Source of the DNA: CAVZCK01 sp963773735
GTDB lineage: Bacteria; Pseudomonadota; Alphaproteobacteria; Rhizobiales; Rhodomicrobiaceae
Assembly (NCBI GenBank): GCA_963773735.1
Contig: CAVZCK010000026.1
Coordinates: 7,957-71,956, forward strand
Direction of reading: 5' to 3'
Length of the DNA stretch: 64,000 bases
Shown: positions 18,329-27,821 of the stretch, piece by piece
Numbering within the stretch: the first letter of the stretch is position 1
How the letters are laid out: each line of letters starts with the position of its first letter
The notes under the pieces: model-generated
The model's database searches: none
The model's input: the letters and a program-made list of their open reading frames with translations, nothing else
Told to the model about the DNA's origin: nothing
Made by a program: the position numbers and the translations under genes

Positions 18329-18779
18329 GGCCAGAAAGGCTGGAGCGCATTGTCCTTTCGCTTTACCGGGCGCCGTGCTATGTTTTTTTGCCTTACGCAC
18401 TCCGGCGAACGAGGGTGCTACAGCGGCGTAATTATACCCGGCAACCGGCGAGCGATGTCGGTCGGGTTCTGTTCCACCGTCGTCCCTAGATTGTAATGCG
18501 ACAAGTTCAGCTCCGGATCGCCTCCGTGGATCGCTTTTGTCCATGACGCCCAGGGTGACGATATATCGCGCATAGTCTGTGCTTTTTTGAAAGGCCAATC
18601 AACTTGGCCCTTTCTCCGTCGACGAACTTATTCAGATACCGAGCGTGTCCGTCGCATCGGAAACGCGATCGGCGCGCCATCACCTCGCGGCACGGGTCCA
18701 GTATGGCTCAACAGGCAGCCGTCATCGATGCCCCTGAGATACTGTTGCGGACAGCAAAACGTCCGTCAAAGGAGCAAAT
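18329..18779. other. Intergenic region, 451 bp, no gene seen
   Basis: No convincing open frame. The last bases (AAAGGAG, six bases before the ATG at 18780) form the ribosome-binding site of lpxD. Confidence 0.5.
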
Positions 18780-19832
18780 ATGGTGCATGTAGGCTTTTTC
18801 CATCGGGCTGGGCCGTTCCCCTTGTGGTTCGTTGCCGAAAAGGTGGGCGCCAAACTGACAGACTCGAAGGATGGCTCCAGCATGATCGAAGACGTTCGCC
18901 CGCTGCGGGACGCGGGACCTAGCGATCTGGCGTTCTTCGACAACCGCAAATACATTTCACAGTTGGCTGTGACCAAAGCCCGGGCTTGCATCCTTTCCGG
19001 TAGCTACACGAGCCGCGTGCCTGGCGACACGGCGGCGCTTACGACACCGACGCCGTATGACGCCTTTGCCCATGCCCTGACGCTCTTCTACCCCGATGCA
19101 TTGCGCAGCAAGGCTGCGACGACTGCCGCGGAGCGGGACGGGCGCCTTATTCATCCCAGCGCCCAGATCGCTAAAGACGCTATCATCGAGCCCGGCGCGG
19201 TCATCGGCCGGGAGGCAGTCATCGGACCGGGAACAATCATCGCCGCAGGCGCCGTTGTCGGCTTTCGGGTCGTCTTCGGCGCCGATTGCTATTTGGGGGC
19301 CGGAGCCTGCGTCACTCATGCGATCATTGGCAGAGAGGTCATCATCCATTCCGGAGCACGGATCGGCCAGGATGGTTTTGGCTTTGCCATGAGCGCCAAA
19401 GGCCATCACAAAGTGCCCCAGATCGGCTGTGTCATCATCGGCGACAATGTCGAGATTGGCGCTAACTCGACCATCGATCGCGGATCATTGTCCAATACCG
19501 TCATCGGTGAGGGGACAAAAATCGATAATCTGGTCCAGATCGCGCATAATGTCGTGATCGGCCGTCACTGCATTATCGTGGCTCAAAGCGGCATTGCCGG
19601 CTCATCCGAGCTTGGCGATTTCGTTGTCATGGGCGCCCAATCGGGTGTGCTTGGCCATATCAAGGTCGGAAGCGGGGCGCAGATCGCGGGCATGGCGCAT
19701 GTGAAAGCCGATGTCGAGGCAGGTGCGAAGATGGGAGGAACTCCGGCGCGGCCATTTCAAGACTGGGCGCGGGAGGTTGCCGCCGTCAGGAAGTTAGGCC
19801 GGCCAAACGGACGGGCGACTGTGCGCCCATGA
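18780..19832 (+). CDS. lpxD: UDP-3-O-acylglucosamine N-acyltransferase (LpxD)
   Basis: A 350-residue acyltransferase of lipid A synthesis that adds the amide-linked 3-hydroxyacyl chain to UDP-3-O-acyl-glucosamine. The N-terminal uridine-binding domain shows DLAFFDNRKY. From about residue 120 a left-handed beta-helix of hexapeptide repeats runs to the C-terminus, with the catalytic His region in IAHNVVIG and the acyl-binding GARIGQDGFGFA. It stands alone here, away from the usual bamA-lpxD-fabZ-lpxA cluster, so it may be a second copy used for lipid A variation. Confidence 0.92.
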   Translation: MVHVGFFHRAGPFPLWFVAEKVGAKLTDSKDGSSMIEDVRPLRDAGPSDLAFFDNRKYISQLAVTKARACILSGSYTSRVPGDTAALTTPTPYDAFAHALTLFYPDALRSKAATTAAERDGRLIHPSAQIAKDAIIEPGAVIGREAVIGPGTIIAAGAVVGFRVVFGADCYLGAGACVTHAIIGREVIIHSGARIGQDGFGFAMSAKGHHKVPQIGCVIIGDNVEIGANSTIDRGSLSNTVIGEGTKIDNLVQIAHNVVIGRHCIIVAQSGIAGSSELGDFVVMGAQSGVLGHIKVGSGAQIAGMAHVKADVEAGAKMGGTPARPFQDWAREVAAVRKLGRPNGRATVRP

Positions 19833-19868
19833 AGTCGCCGACATTGGCGCCGCCACGCGGGCCGGATT

Positions 19869-21089
19869 TTACGCCGCAAGGACAACCCCGCCGAGCGCGC
19901 TGATGGCGACGACGGCCAGCGGCGGCGCACGCCAGACCGTGAGGAGCACGAAGCCGACGAGAGCAATCCCAAAATCCCCGGGCACCTTGACGGAACTGGT
20001 CCAGACCGGATTGTAGAGCGCCGCGCCGAGCAGGCCCACCACCGCTGCGTTCACACCGCGCATCATTGCTCGCGCGCCGGCGCGTCTTCGCAAGCTTTCC
20101 CAGAAGGGCAACGTGGCCACAAGGATCAGGAGGCCAGGAAGAAAGATGCCGATCAGGCCCAGGGCGGCACCGACCACCCCGTTGGGTGACGGCCCCACCA
20201 CGGCACCAAGATAGGCCGCGAATGTGAAGAGAGGACCTGGAACGGCTTGCGCGGCGCCGTAGCCGGCAAGGAAGGCATCGTCGGTGACCCAGCCGGGCGT
20301 GACAAAAGCCTCGCGCAGCAGCGGCAGCACCACGTGGCCGCCGCCGAAAACGAGTGCGCCTGAGCGATAGAAGGCTTCAAAGAGAGCGATGCCCTGCGAC
20401 GGAGCAAGACTGCGCAGGACAGGAAGGCCGACCAGCAGGAGAAAGAAGGCCGCGAGCGCGATGAACCCGACGGTGCGCGACACCGGTATCGCCATATGGC
20501 CAGTCGAAGTCGACGGCGAGGATCGGCAGAGCCATAGTCCCGCGATGCCGCCCAACAGGATAGCGGCGATCTGTGCGGCCGAGGAGGCGCCGAACAGGAT
20601 AATCAGTGCCGCCAGGACCGCGATGGAAGCCCGCTCCCGGTCGGGGCAAAGTGTGTGCGCCATGCCCCAGACGGCCTGCGCCACGATTGCGACGGCGACG
20701 AGCTGGAGCCCATGCAGCAAGCCAACGCCGGTTGGACCGCCGAGCGCGCCGGCGCCAAGGGCGAAGAGTACAAGAGCTATGGCGGAAGGCAGCGTGAAGC
20801 CCGTCCACGCCGCGAGGCCGCCACCATAACCCGCCCGTATCAGCCCGATGGAAAACCCGACTTGACTGCTGGCGGGGCCGGGCAGGAACTGGCACAGCCC
20901 AACGAGATCCGCATAGGCTTCTTCGTCGAGCCAGCGGCGCCGCACGACGAATTCGTGGCGGAAATACCCGATGTGAGCAATCGGCCCGCCGAAGCTGGTG
21001 ACGCCAAGTCTGAGGAAGATGAGCAGAACTTCCAGGGGCGAACCGGTCTGCCGGGCTTTAGGCTCGCCAAGTTGCGCGGCGATGGTCAT
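19869..21089 (-). CDS. chrA: Chromate transporter family protein
   Basis: A 406-residue two-domain CHR protein with about ten to twelve membrane helices. The N-terminal half has the signature FGGPIAHIGYFRHEFV and LCQFLPGPASSQVG; the C-terminal half repeats it as VFGGGHVVLPLL and GAAQAVPGPLFTFAAYLG. ChrA expels chromate driven by the membrane potential. It lies 77 bp downstream of the histidine kinase gene on the same strand and may be co-regulated with it. Confidence 0.92.
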   Translation of the reverse strand: MTIAAQLGEPKARQTGSPLEVLLIFLRLGVTSFGGPIAHIGYFRHEFVVRRRWLDEEAYADLVGLCQFLPGPASSQVGFSIGLIRAGYGGGLAAWTGFTLPSAIALVLFALGAGALGGPTGVGLLHGLQLVAVAIVAQAVWGMAHTLCPDRERASIAVLAALIILFGASSAAQIAAILLGGIAGLWLCRSSPSTSTGHMAIPVSRTVGFIALAAFFLLLVGLPVLRSLAPSQGIALFEAFYRSGALVFGGGHVVLPLLREAFVTPGWVTDDAFLAGYGAAQAVPGPLFTFAAYLGAVVGPSPNGVVGAALGLIGIFLPGLLILVATLPFWESLRRRAGARAMMRGVNAAVVGLLGAALYNPVWTSSVKVPGDFGIALVGFVLLTVWRAPPLAVVAISALGGVVLAA

Positions 21090-21166
21090 CGGCCCTTCCT
21101 TTTCCGGTTCGCCCTATCCGATTGCGTCATTGAAGGGTGCCAGCCATTCAAATGTCTACGGGACGA

Positions 21167-22564
21167 TCAGATTGGCAGAATGGCACAAGCGCGAAGACCA
21201 CCTTCGGGCCGGTTCGACAGCCGAAGCTGGCCGCCGTGCCCCTGGACCACGGACAGGGCGATCGCAAGGCCAAGACCGATGCCGCCGGTGTCGCGGCTTC
21301 TTGAGCCTTCGACGCGATAGAACGGCTCAAGCACACGCCCGAGTTCAGCTTCGGGAATGCCGGGTCCGTCGTCATCGATGGTGATCTCAACGGCCTGGGG
21401 CGTGGAACGGATCGCCGCTCGCGCCCGCTTGCCGTATTTCACCGCATTATCAAGCAGGTTGGTGAGCGCGCGTTTCAACGCTGCCGGCTGGCACTCGTAG
21501 ACGACGGGCTGTCCCGGCTCCATGCTGACGGGAGCGCCAGTGTCAACCGCATCGTCGATCACGCTGCCAAGCAGCGCCGTAAGATCCGTTCGGCGACGCG
21601 GCTCGGCCGCTGCTTCATCTCGTGCGAACCGCAGCGTTTCAGCGACCATGGCATCCATCTCTGCAATGATGGCCAGCGTCTTTTCTCGCTCGGCCGCATC
21701 CCCGACATTTTCCGCGCGCAGCCGTAGGAGCGTCAGCGGAGTCCGCAAGTCATGAGAGATGGCGGCAAGCATGCGCGTTCGGTCTTCGAGGAGGCTGCGC
21801 AACCGCGTCTGCATCGCATTGAAGGCCCGCGAAGCCTGCCGCATCTCGACCGTCCCGGTGTCCGGCAACGGCGGCGCATGCAAGTCGTTGCCGAGCCGCT
21901 CGGCTGCGGCCGAAAGCGACGCAAGCGGGGCCGTGACACGGCGCACAACCCACACCGAGACGCCGAGAAGGATCGTGGCCATAAGCGCCATCGAGACGAG
22001 GAACTGTCGCGAGACGGCCGGCCCGCTTGCCGGCACCGCCGTGGTGAATGAAAGCCATTGACCATCCTGCAGCGGAACGGCGACCTGCAGATCGCGGAAA
22101 CCGCCGAAGGGCCCGAAGGCGCCGAAGCCATGCATCATCGGGCCGTGTCCCATCATCGGATGCCAGCCTCCGAATATTGAACCGTTTGCCAGTGTGACCG
22201 AAACCCGAGGTTGTCGGGCGATCCCAAGGGATAGCTGATCAACCAAGAAGTCCCTGATCGCGCGGGCAATCGACCCGTCATCCTCGGCCGGCATGATTGC
22301 GGGCGGCTCGGTCGACAGCGAGACGCGGAATGTCGGGTCGCTCAATGCGGCGACAATCGGCTCCCGCCGGTCGCGCGGCGCATCCTCAACCAGGCGGGTT
22401 AGATTGGCGATACGCTGCGCCGTCGCAAATCCGCCGACAGCGCGCACGGCCTGTTCACGGTCGGTGCTGTAGATCAGCGATCCCACCAAATGGGATATGA
22501 TCAAGCCCGCGAGCAGGATGAGAAGGGTCTGGCCAAACAAGCTCTGAGGAAGAAACCGCCTCAT
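21167..22564 (-). CDS. Sensor histidine kinase (EnvZ-like) with Met/His-rich periplasmic loop
   Basis: A 465-residue kinase: N-terminal membrane helix (about residues 10-33), periplasmic domain, second helix (about residues 190-210), HAMP, dimerisation domain with phospho-His in AAISHDLRTPL, and an ATPase domain with N box LTNLLDNAVKYG, DDGPGIP and GGIGLGLAIA. The periplasmic part contains WHPMMGHGPMMHGFGAFG, a run of Met, His and Gly resembling copper- or silver-binding loops. The start overlaps the response-regulator stop by four bases. Confidence 0.93.
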   Translation of the reverse strand: MRRFLPQSLFGQTLLILLAGLIISHLVGSLIYSTDREQAVRAVGGFATAQRIANLTRLVEDAPRDRREPIVAALSDPTFRVSLSTEPPAIMPAEDDGSIARAIRDFLVDQLSLGIARQPRVSVTLANGSIFGGWHPMMGHGPMMHGFGAFGPFGGFRDLQVAVPLQDGQWLSFTTAVPASGPAVSRQFLVSMALMATILLGVSVWVVRRVTAPLASLSAAAERLGNDLHAPPLPDTGTVEMRQASRAFNAMQTRLRSLLEDRTRMLAAISHDLRTPLTLLRLRAENVGDAAEREKTLAIIAEMDAMVAETLRFARDEAAAEPRRRTDLTALLGSVIDDAVDTGAPVSMEPGQPVVYECQPAALKRALTNLLDNAVKYGKRARAAIRSTPQAVEITIDDDGPGIPEAELGRVLEPFYRVEGSRSRDTGGIGLGLAIALSVVQGHGGQLRLSNRPEGGLRACAILPI

Positions 22565-23283
22565 TCGTGGCTCACCGTCGGCGTGAACATATAGCCGCCG
22601 CCCCAGACCGTTCTGATGATCTTGGGATCGCCGGGGTCGCGCTCGAGTTTCTTGCGCAGACGGCTCACCTGAGTATCGATGCTGCGGTCAAGAGCAATGG
22701 AGCTGCGGCCGCGCGCCAGATCGAGAAGCTGGTCGCGGCTGAGCACCCGCTGAGGCCGCTCGACCAGCGCAATCAACAGATCGTATTCTCCGGTGCTAAG
22801 CGGGAGGGTGACGCCATCCTCCCTGAGGAGTTCCCGTGCGCCAGTGTCCAACGCCCAGCCCTCAAAGCGGTACCGCTTGGGGCGCTGAGCGGAACGCGTC
22901 GTCGCCCCTCTTTCAGGGCTGCGGCGGAGCACCGCCTTGATCCGTGCTATCAGCTCGCGGCTGCCGAAGGGTTTCGGCAGATAATCATCGGCGCCCATTT
23001 CCAGGCCGACAACCCGGTCGACCTCATCGCCCTTGGCGGTGAGCATGATGATCGGGATGTTCGACTCGGCCCGCAGCCCACGACAGAGCGAGAGGCCATC
23101 TTCGCCGGGCAGCATCAGATCGAGCAGGATGAGATCGATCCGGCTGTCGGCCAGCAGCTTGCGCATGGCAGCGCCATCGGCCGCCGTGCTGATGCGGAAT
23201 CCCTCTTTGCTCAGCGCACGCGAAACGAGATCGCGGATTCCGCGGTGATCGTCCACGATCAGGATATGCGGCGCAGCTGGCAT
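22561..23283 (-). CDS. OmpR-family response regulator
   Basis: Encodes 240 residues from the ATG at 23283 (MPAAPHILIVDDHRG); six more codons are open upstream from a possible start at 23301. The receiver domain has the acidic pair in VDDH, the phospho-acceptor Asp in LILLDLMLPGEDG and Lys in LPKPFG. The C-terminal winged helix has RSSIALDRSIDTQVSRLRKK and ends VWGGGYMFTP. It is cotranscribed with the Met/His-loop kinase and divergent from the Met/His-rich exported protein, its likely target. Confidence 0.94.
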   Translation of the reverse strand: MPAAPHILIVDDHRGIRDLVSRALSKEGFRISTAADGAAMRKLLADSRIDLILLDLMLPGEDGLSLCRGLRAESNIPIIMLTAKGDEVDRVVGLEMGADDYLPKPFGSRELIARIKAVLRRSPERGATTRSAQRPKRYRFEGWALDTGARELLREDGVTLPLSTGEYDLLIALVERPQRVLSRDQLLDLARGRSSIALDRSIDTQVSRLRKKLERDPGDPKIIRTVWGGGYMFTPTVSHE

Positions 23284-23697
23284 TGCATGATTAAAGACCA
23301 ATGGCCGAGGCCCGTTTGTTCGAATGTTTTCAGGTCGCCCATAGCCGTTTGCATAAGGGGAGCGGCCCGCACCTATATTTCCGAATCTCGCATCCCATGT
23401 GGGACTTATGAAAATGGGGTGCCGATGATCGTTCCATCAAATGATCGCGGCGAATGTCTTTGTCAAGAAAACGGGCCGAAAACTCTTGGATCGCCATGAG
23501 CTTAGCCAAGAACTCTTTCTTGATGCGCTCCTACATCCTCATGTAGAAAGCATCGTTGCCATTTCAGATTGCTCCGGATGCCGCGTCTGACACACTTTGT
23601 CACAAAAAGCCGGGCGGCTGAAAAACTTCCGTAAAATGCGGCCATTCCAATGACGCTAGCAACAGAGTTTGCTGTTGCCCAAGCATTGGAGATAGCG
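23284..23697. other. Divergent intergenic region between the two-component and Met-rich genes
   Basis: About 410 bp that must hold promoters in both directions. It contains the inverted repeat at 23588-23602 and an unassigned 49-codon frame (23441-23590) without ribosome-binding site or family resemblance. Confidence 0.6.
23588..23602. promoter_or_regulatory. Candidate response-regulator operator (TGACA-N5-TGTCA)
   Basis: A 5+5 inverted repeat, TGACA and TGTCA separated by five bases, 96 bp upstream of the Met/His-rich protein gene in the divergent interval. Its size suits a dimeric regulator, but the assignment is inference. Confidence 0.35.
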
Positions 23698-24403
23698 ATG
23701 AAGAAGAAAGTCTTGCTGATCGGCGGTGTCGCAGCTGCGGTTGCGTTGACGGCCGCGTTTGCGTTGGCGCAAATGCGCCCTCACGGCCCAGGGGGCTTCG
23801 GGCCGCCATTCATGCATGGCATGGGTTCCGGTGGCGCGGGTCCGGGCGGCATGGGCCCTGGAATGATGCAGCGCATGGCCCATGGAATGGGTCCGGGCAT
23901 GATGGGGATGGGTCATGACTCGGCAACCATGGAGCAGCTGGGCGACATCCATGCATTGCTCGCCAATCATGACCGCATCAAGCGCACGGTTACAAACCTG
24001 CCCAACGGCATTCGTACGGTCACAGAGTTCGGACGATCCGCAGATCGCGGCGCTCATAAAGACTCACGTCGCGGCCATGGGTAAACGGGTCCAAGCTGGA
24101 GACGACCCGGGCTTGCCGATCGAGAGCCCGGCATTGCACGCAATCTTCCGGGACAAGGATAAGATCAACACGACCTACGAGACGACCGCGAATGGAATCG
24201 TCGTCGTTCAAACGTCGGATGACTCGACAACCGTCGCCGAGCTGCAGAAACATGCCTCGGAAGTAACCGATCTCGTCAAAGGCGGCATGATGGCCCTCCA
24301 CACCGCCATGATGCGGAACAACAGCGGCATGTTCGGTGGCATGATGCACGGCCCGATGATGCATGGCGAGCCAGAGGATCACATGGCGCCGGACGCGCGC
24401 TAG
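23698..24403 (+). CDS. Met/His-rich exported protein, probably metal-related, with one frame break
   Basis: About 234 residues when restored. It starts MKKKVLLIGGVAAAV with a Sec signal peptide, then a Met/Gly/His-rich segment (repeats such as MGPGMMQRMAHGMGPGMM, about residues 38-75), then a soluble domain, and a second Met/His patch near the C-terminus (MFGGMMHGPMMHG). The continuous frame ends at 24084. Removing one T near 24028 restores TVTESDDPQIAALIK and leads to the stop at 24401. Met/His runs of this kind bind Cu(I) or Ag(I). Position opposite a two-component system with a similar loop supports a metal role. Confidence 0.75.
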
Positions 24404-24411
24404 ACACATTC

Positions 24412-24434
24412 GCCGCCGGGCTCTGCCCGGCGGC
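24412..24434 (+). terminator. Perfect hairpin after the Met/His-rich gene
   Basis: GCCGCCGGGC and GCCCGGCGGC form a perfect 10-bp stem with a TCT loop, nine bases after the stop. No T run follows, so it may act through Rho or limit RNA decay between cistrons. Confidence 0.6.
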
Positions 24435-24492
24435 ACATCGTTGAAACTCGGCCACGAGCATGTGAAAACAATGGCTCGAAAGGAAAGATCCG

Positions 24493-24939
24493 ATGCGACT
24501 TTTGACTGGAACGATGGCGGCAATCTTGCTGACGGCGATGACGGGTGCCGGCCGGGCCCAGGATGCACGCGTGCTGGTCCGCCTACCGGAGCCCATGCAA
24601 GAGCACATGCTCGGCAACATGCGTGATCACCTCGCCACGGTGAATGAAATCATCGGACTGGTTGCCGACGGCAAGTTCGATGACGCTGCAAAGCTTGCTG
24701 AGCAAAGGCTTGGAATGAGTTCGCTCGGCCTTCACGGCGCTGCTCACATGGCGCCGTTCATGCCGCAACCGATGCAGGATCTCGGAATCAGCATGCATCA
24801 TGCGGCCAGTCGCTTAGCCATCGTCCTGCAGGACAGCTCTGTGTCGCCATCCATGAATGCAATGCGCGATGTCGATCGGGCGCTTCACGAGGTAACGACC
24901 ACCTGCGCGGCCTGCCACGCGAGCTACCGAATCCGCTAA
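24493..24939 (+). CDS. Exported c-type cytochrome, cytochrome c'/c556-like
   Basis: A 148-residue protein with a Sec signal peptide (to about residue 23, GRAQ) and a mostly helical mature part. The single haem motif CAACH sits ten residues from the C-terminus (TTCAACHASYRIR), the arrangement of four-helix cytochromes c' and c556. The mature protein is rich in Met and His (MQEHMLGNMRDH, HMAPFMPQPMQD). It follows the Met/His-rich gene in the same direction, so it may be part of the same response. Confidence 0.85.
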   Translation: MRLLTGTMAAILLTAMTGAGRAQDARVLVRLPEPMQEHMLGNMRDHLATVNEIIGLVADGKFDDAAKLAEQRLGMSSLGLHGAAHMAPFMPQPMQDLGISMHHAASRLAIVLQDSSVSPSMNAMRDVDRALHEVTTTCAACHASYRIR

Positions 24940-24988
24940 GTGGTAAGCACGGACTGGCCGGATTGGTCTTTACTCTGAGAGAGGCACG

Positions 24989-25213
24989 ATGGGGACACAG
25001 GCAGGCGACATTATTCTACGGTCGACGATTATCTGCCCGAATTGCCGTCATGCCGAAGAGGAAATAATGCCCACGGACGCGTGTCAGTGGTTTTACGAGT
25101 GCAAGGCCTGCGGCGTGCTGCTGAGACCGAAGCCCGGCGATTGCTGCGTTTATTGTTCCTATGGAACCATGCCGTGTCCGCCGGTGCAGGCAGGGGATGA
25201 TTGCTGCGGGTGA
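24989..25213 (+). CDS. Small Cys-rich protein (GDCCVYCSYG family)
   Basis: Encodes 74 residues with eleven cysteines: an N-terminal CPNC pair, then CQWFYECKACG, the strongly conserved GDCCVYCSYG, CPP, and a terminal DDCCG. Proteins of this pattern occur in heavy-metal and mercury resistance neighbourhoods. The Cys spacing suggests binding of zinc or a soft metal. Its place after a Met/His-rich protein and a cytochrome supports a link with metal stress, but no biochemical function is known to me. Confidence 0.8.
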   Translation: MGTQAGDIILRSTIICPNCRHAEEEIMPTDACQWFYECKACGVLLRPKPGDCCVYCSYGTMPCPPVQAGDDCCG

Positions 25214-25308
25214 TCAGCGCTTGCATGCGATCAGGCCGATCCGAGCGCTCGGTCACGTCCTGCGGCGGCTTGGCCACTACTCAGCGGTAAAGCGTCGAGC
25301 GGCCACTC

Positions 25309-26083
25309 TCAATCGTTCAGCTTGACCCATACCGGAGCGTGATCGCTGGCGCCCTCTCTGCCGCGGACATCGCGGTCGACGCCGGCGTCGACAAGCCGGC
25401 GCGCAAGCTCCTTGCTGAGCAGCAAATGATCGAGCCGTAGCCCGGCATTTCGCGGCCAGCGGTTTCGCATGTAGTCCCAGAAGGTGTAGACGGTCTCGCC
25501 GGGGTGGACCTTGCGGATCGCATCCACCCAGCCCTGGTCGAGCAATCTTCGATAGGCCTCGCGGGCTTGCGGCTGAACAAGAGCGTTCCTGTCGTAGGAC
25601 CGGGTTTGGTAGATGTCGCGCTCCTCGGGAACGATGTTGTAGTCGCCCGCCAGCACGACGGGAACGCCGGCGGCGAAGAGTTCCGCGGCATGCGCGATCA
25701 GCCGCTCCGTCCATGCGAGCTTGAAGTCGAATTTCGGTCCCGGTTGCGGGTTGCCGTTCGGCGCATAGAGCGAGGCGACGAGAACACCGTTCACCGCCGC
25801 CTCGATGTAGCGGGCATCGTGGTCGGTCGCGTTTCCAGGCAAGGTCGGCACGCGTCAGGATGGGCTCGGAGCCGCGGGCGAGGATGGCAACGCCGTTCCA
25901 CGCCGCCTGGCCTCTCCAGACGGCGCCATAACCCGCGCTCTCGATCGCGGCGCGCGGGAATTGCTTGTCGGTTGCCTTCAATTCCTGAAGGCAGACGATG
26001 TCGGGCTCGGCGTCCGCCAGCCAGTCGAGCAGGTTTGGCAGGCGCCGATTGACGCCGTTGATGTTGAAGGTCGCGATTTTCAT
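25309..26083 (-). CDS. xthA: Exodeoxyribonuclease III, one frame break
   Basis: AP endonuclease/3' exonuclease of base-excision repair, 257 residues when restored. The first part (MKIATFNINGVNRRLPNLLD, then LQELKATD) holds the metal-binding Asn and Glu. After removing one base near 25846 the second part follows with GDYNIVPEERD, the structural LDHLLLS and the catalytic Asp-His pair in SDHAPVWV, ending at 25309. All active-site residues are present. It is the last gene of the ligD-ku operon, ten bases after the hydrolase. Confidence 0.88.
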
Positions 26084-26093
26084 GGGCCGCCGG

Positions 26094-26736
26094 TCAGCGC
26101 ACGATTCTGGTCGCGAAGGCGGCGACGGCGTCGGCCATGGTTTTCAAATGGTCGGCTGCCGAAAAGCCCGAGATCGTCTTGCGCGGCTTCAGATCGTGGT
26201 CGCCGTCCTCGAGCCAGAGGATCTCGATCTTGTCGGAGAGGGTATAGCCGGCAACCTCCTCTTGCGTGCCGAACTCGTCGCGCGTTCCCTGACAGATCAG
26301 CGTCGGCGTCTTCAGCTCCGCGAGGTGCTTCGTCCGGAGCTGCATCGGCTTGCCCGGCGGATGGAAGGGATAGCCGAGGCAGACGAGCCCGGCGATCGCG
26401 CCTTCGGCGAACAACTCGTCGGCGATCATGCTCGCGACCCGGCCGCCCATCGACTTGCCGCCTATGATCAGCCGGTCCGTCGCGGCCAGTTCCGTCAACA
26501 GCGGCGAGATACTCGTCTTTGAGGGTTTCGGCGCGTGGCGGTGGTTTTCGCCCGTCACCCTTGCGGCGGCTCGCCATGTAGCCGAACTCGAAGCGCGCCA
26601 CGCGAAAGTCCACCGCGGCGAGCGCGATCGCCGCCGCATTCATCGAGGCGGAGTCCATCGGCGCGCCGGCGCCGTGCGCGAGCAGAATCGTTGCACGCGG
26701 CTTGCTGGGGCCGTCGAAGAGGAAGCGTCCGCTCAT
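26094..26736 (-). CDS. Alpha/beta hydrolase (KANL3/Tex30-like), one frame break
   Basis: Encodes 213 residues when restored, from MSGRFLFDGPSKPRAT. The oxyanion region is LLAHGAGAPMDS, the nucleophile is Ser in GGKSMGGR, the acid lies in TLICQGTRDEF and the His in LEDGDHDL. The 5' part is open in one frame and the 3' part in another; removing one base near 26502 joins them. The start overlaps the stop of the TPR gene (ATGA). Relatives are annotated as dienelactone-hydrolase-like; the substrate is unknown. Confidence 0.82.
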
Positions 26737-27807
26737 TCGGCATTCCTCCGGGCAAGGTGCAGGTCGACATAGTGCACGCCCTTCGCCGCGTGACGCGCCC
26801 ACTCGGAATCGGCATCCATCTCGAGATAACGAACCCACCAGCGTCGCGCCTCCGCAAGGCGGCCGGCCTCGAACTCGAGCGCGGCCAGATTGTAGATGGC
26901 GTCGGCATAATCGCTGTCGATCGCGATCGCCTTCTGCAGATGATTTCGGGCCGAATCCGCCTGTCCCTGCGCCTTGAGAAGGTTCGCGAGGTTGAACCAG
27001 GCTTCCACGAAATCGGGATCGAGCTTAAGCGCCAGCAGGAAGAACCGGCGAGCCTTGTCCGGGCGGCCTGCGGCAACGAGACAATTGGCCAGATTGTAAG
27101 CCGCGTCAGGGTCCTTCGGATCGATCGAGAGGCAGCCCTCATAAAGCGCGGCCGCGTCGTCGAAGCGCTCGTCGGCCTCGGCGTCCTCCGCTTGCTCGAA
27201 CAGCGTTTCCAGCTCTGCATCGCCCGATCGCCCGATCGGCAGAAGCATCTGGCCATCGAGCTCGCTCAGCTGTTCGCCGCGGCGTGCATAGATCGCATCC
27301 CGGCCGTCGGCCTCGAGCGACAGGGAGGTCAGCGAGGTGACCGCGCCGGAGGCGCGATGAATCGACCTTGCGATCGCTCCCCAAGTTGCTCCGCCAGCGA
27401 TCAGGCCGGCATATTTTTTCGACAGGATGAGGTCGCGGAAGGAATAGGGCTCGCTGTCGTGTTCGAAGGCGTCGAAGAGCGCCAGGAGGTCGAAATCCCG
27501 CTCAGCGAGCCGCGCCTGCTCGAGCAGCGAGGCGCGTGTCATGGCTGACGTTTCGGGCAGCTGCCGCAGCCCCAGAGCGCGAAGGAAGCCGTTCTCGCTG
27601 AGCAGCCGGCGGCCGGCGTTGCGTTCCCTGTCGAAACGGGTCTCGATCTCGGCATCGCCGGCGCGGGCGAGAAGCTTGCGCCCGAACACGACATGCGTTG
27701 TCCGCCTTGTAACGCTGCTCCGCAGATGCCCGTTTTGCCTTTCGACTTCCCGCGCCGCCAGCCGCCGCGGAAAGGCGGCAAGCGCGCCGACGATGCCGAA
27801 TGCTCAT
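26733..27807 (-). CDS. TPR protein with an N-terminal BRCT-like segment, one frame break near the start
   Basis: About 357 residues when restored. Removing one base near 27802 joins the ATG at 27807 to MSFGIVGALAAFPRRL, followed by SSVTRRTTHVVFGRKLL, a pattern like the second strand and loop of a BRCT domain (a gene-name-independent inference). A middle region (LLALFDAFEHDSEPYSFRDL) is followed by TPR units from about residue 210 (for example YEGCLSIDPKDPDAAYNLAN, AWFNLANLLKAQGQ). The long frame without the BRCT-like start begins at GTG 27689. It overlaps the hydrolase gene and follows ku by 14 bases. Confidence 0.75.
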
Positions 27808-27821
27808 TCCGCTGACCGGCG

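Noticed and set aside
18588..18616. Possible terminator hairpin (AAAGGCCA ... TGGCCCTTT)
   Set aside because: The stem needs a bulge, and no gene ends nearby that would need it.
23441..23590. A 49-codon open frame in the divergent metal-module interval
   Set aside because: No ribosome-binding site, no recognisable family and ordinary composition; it overlaps a candidate operator.
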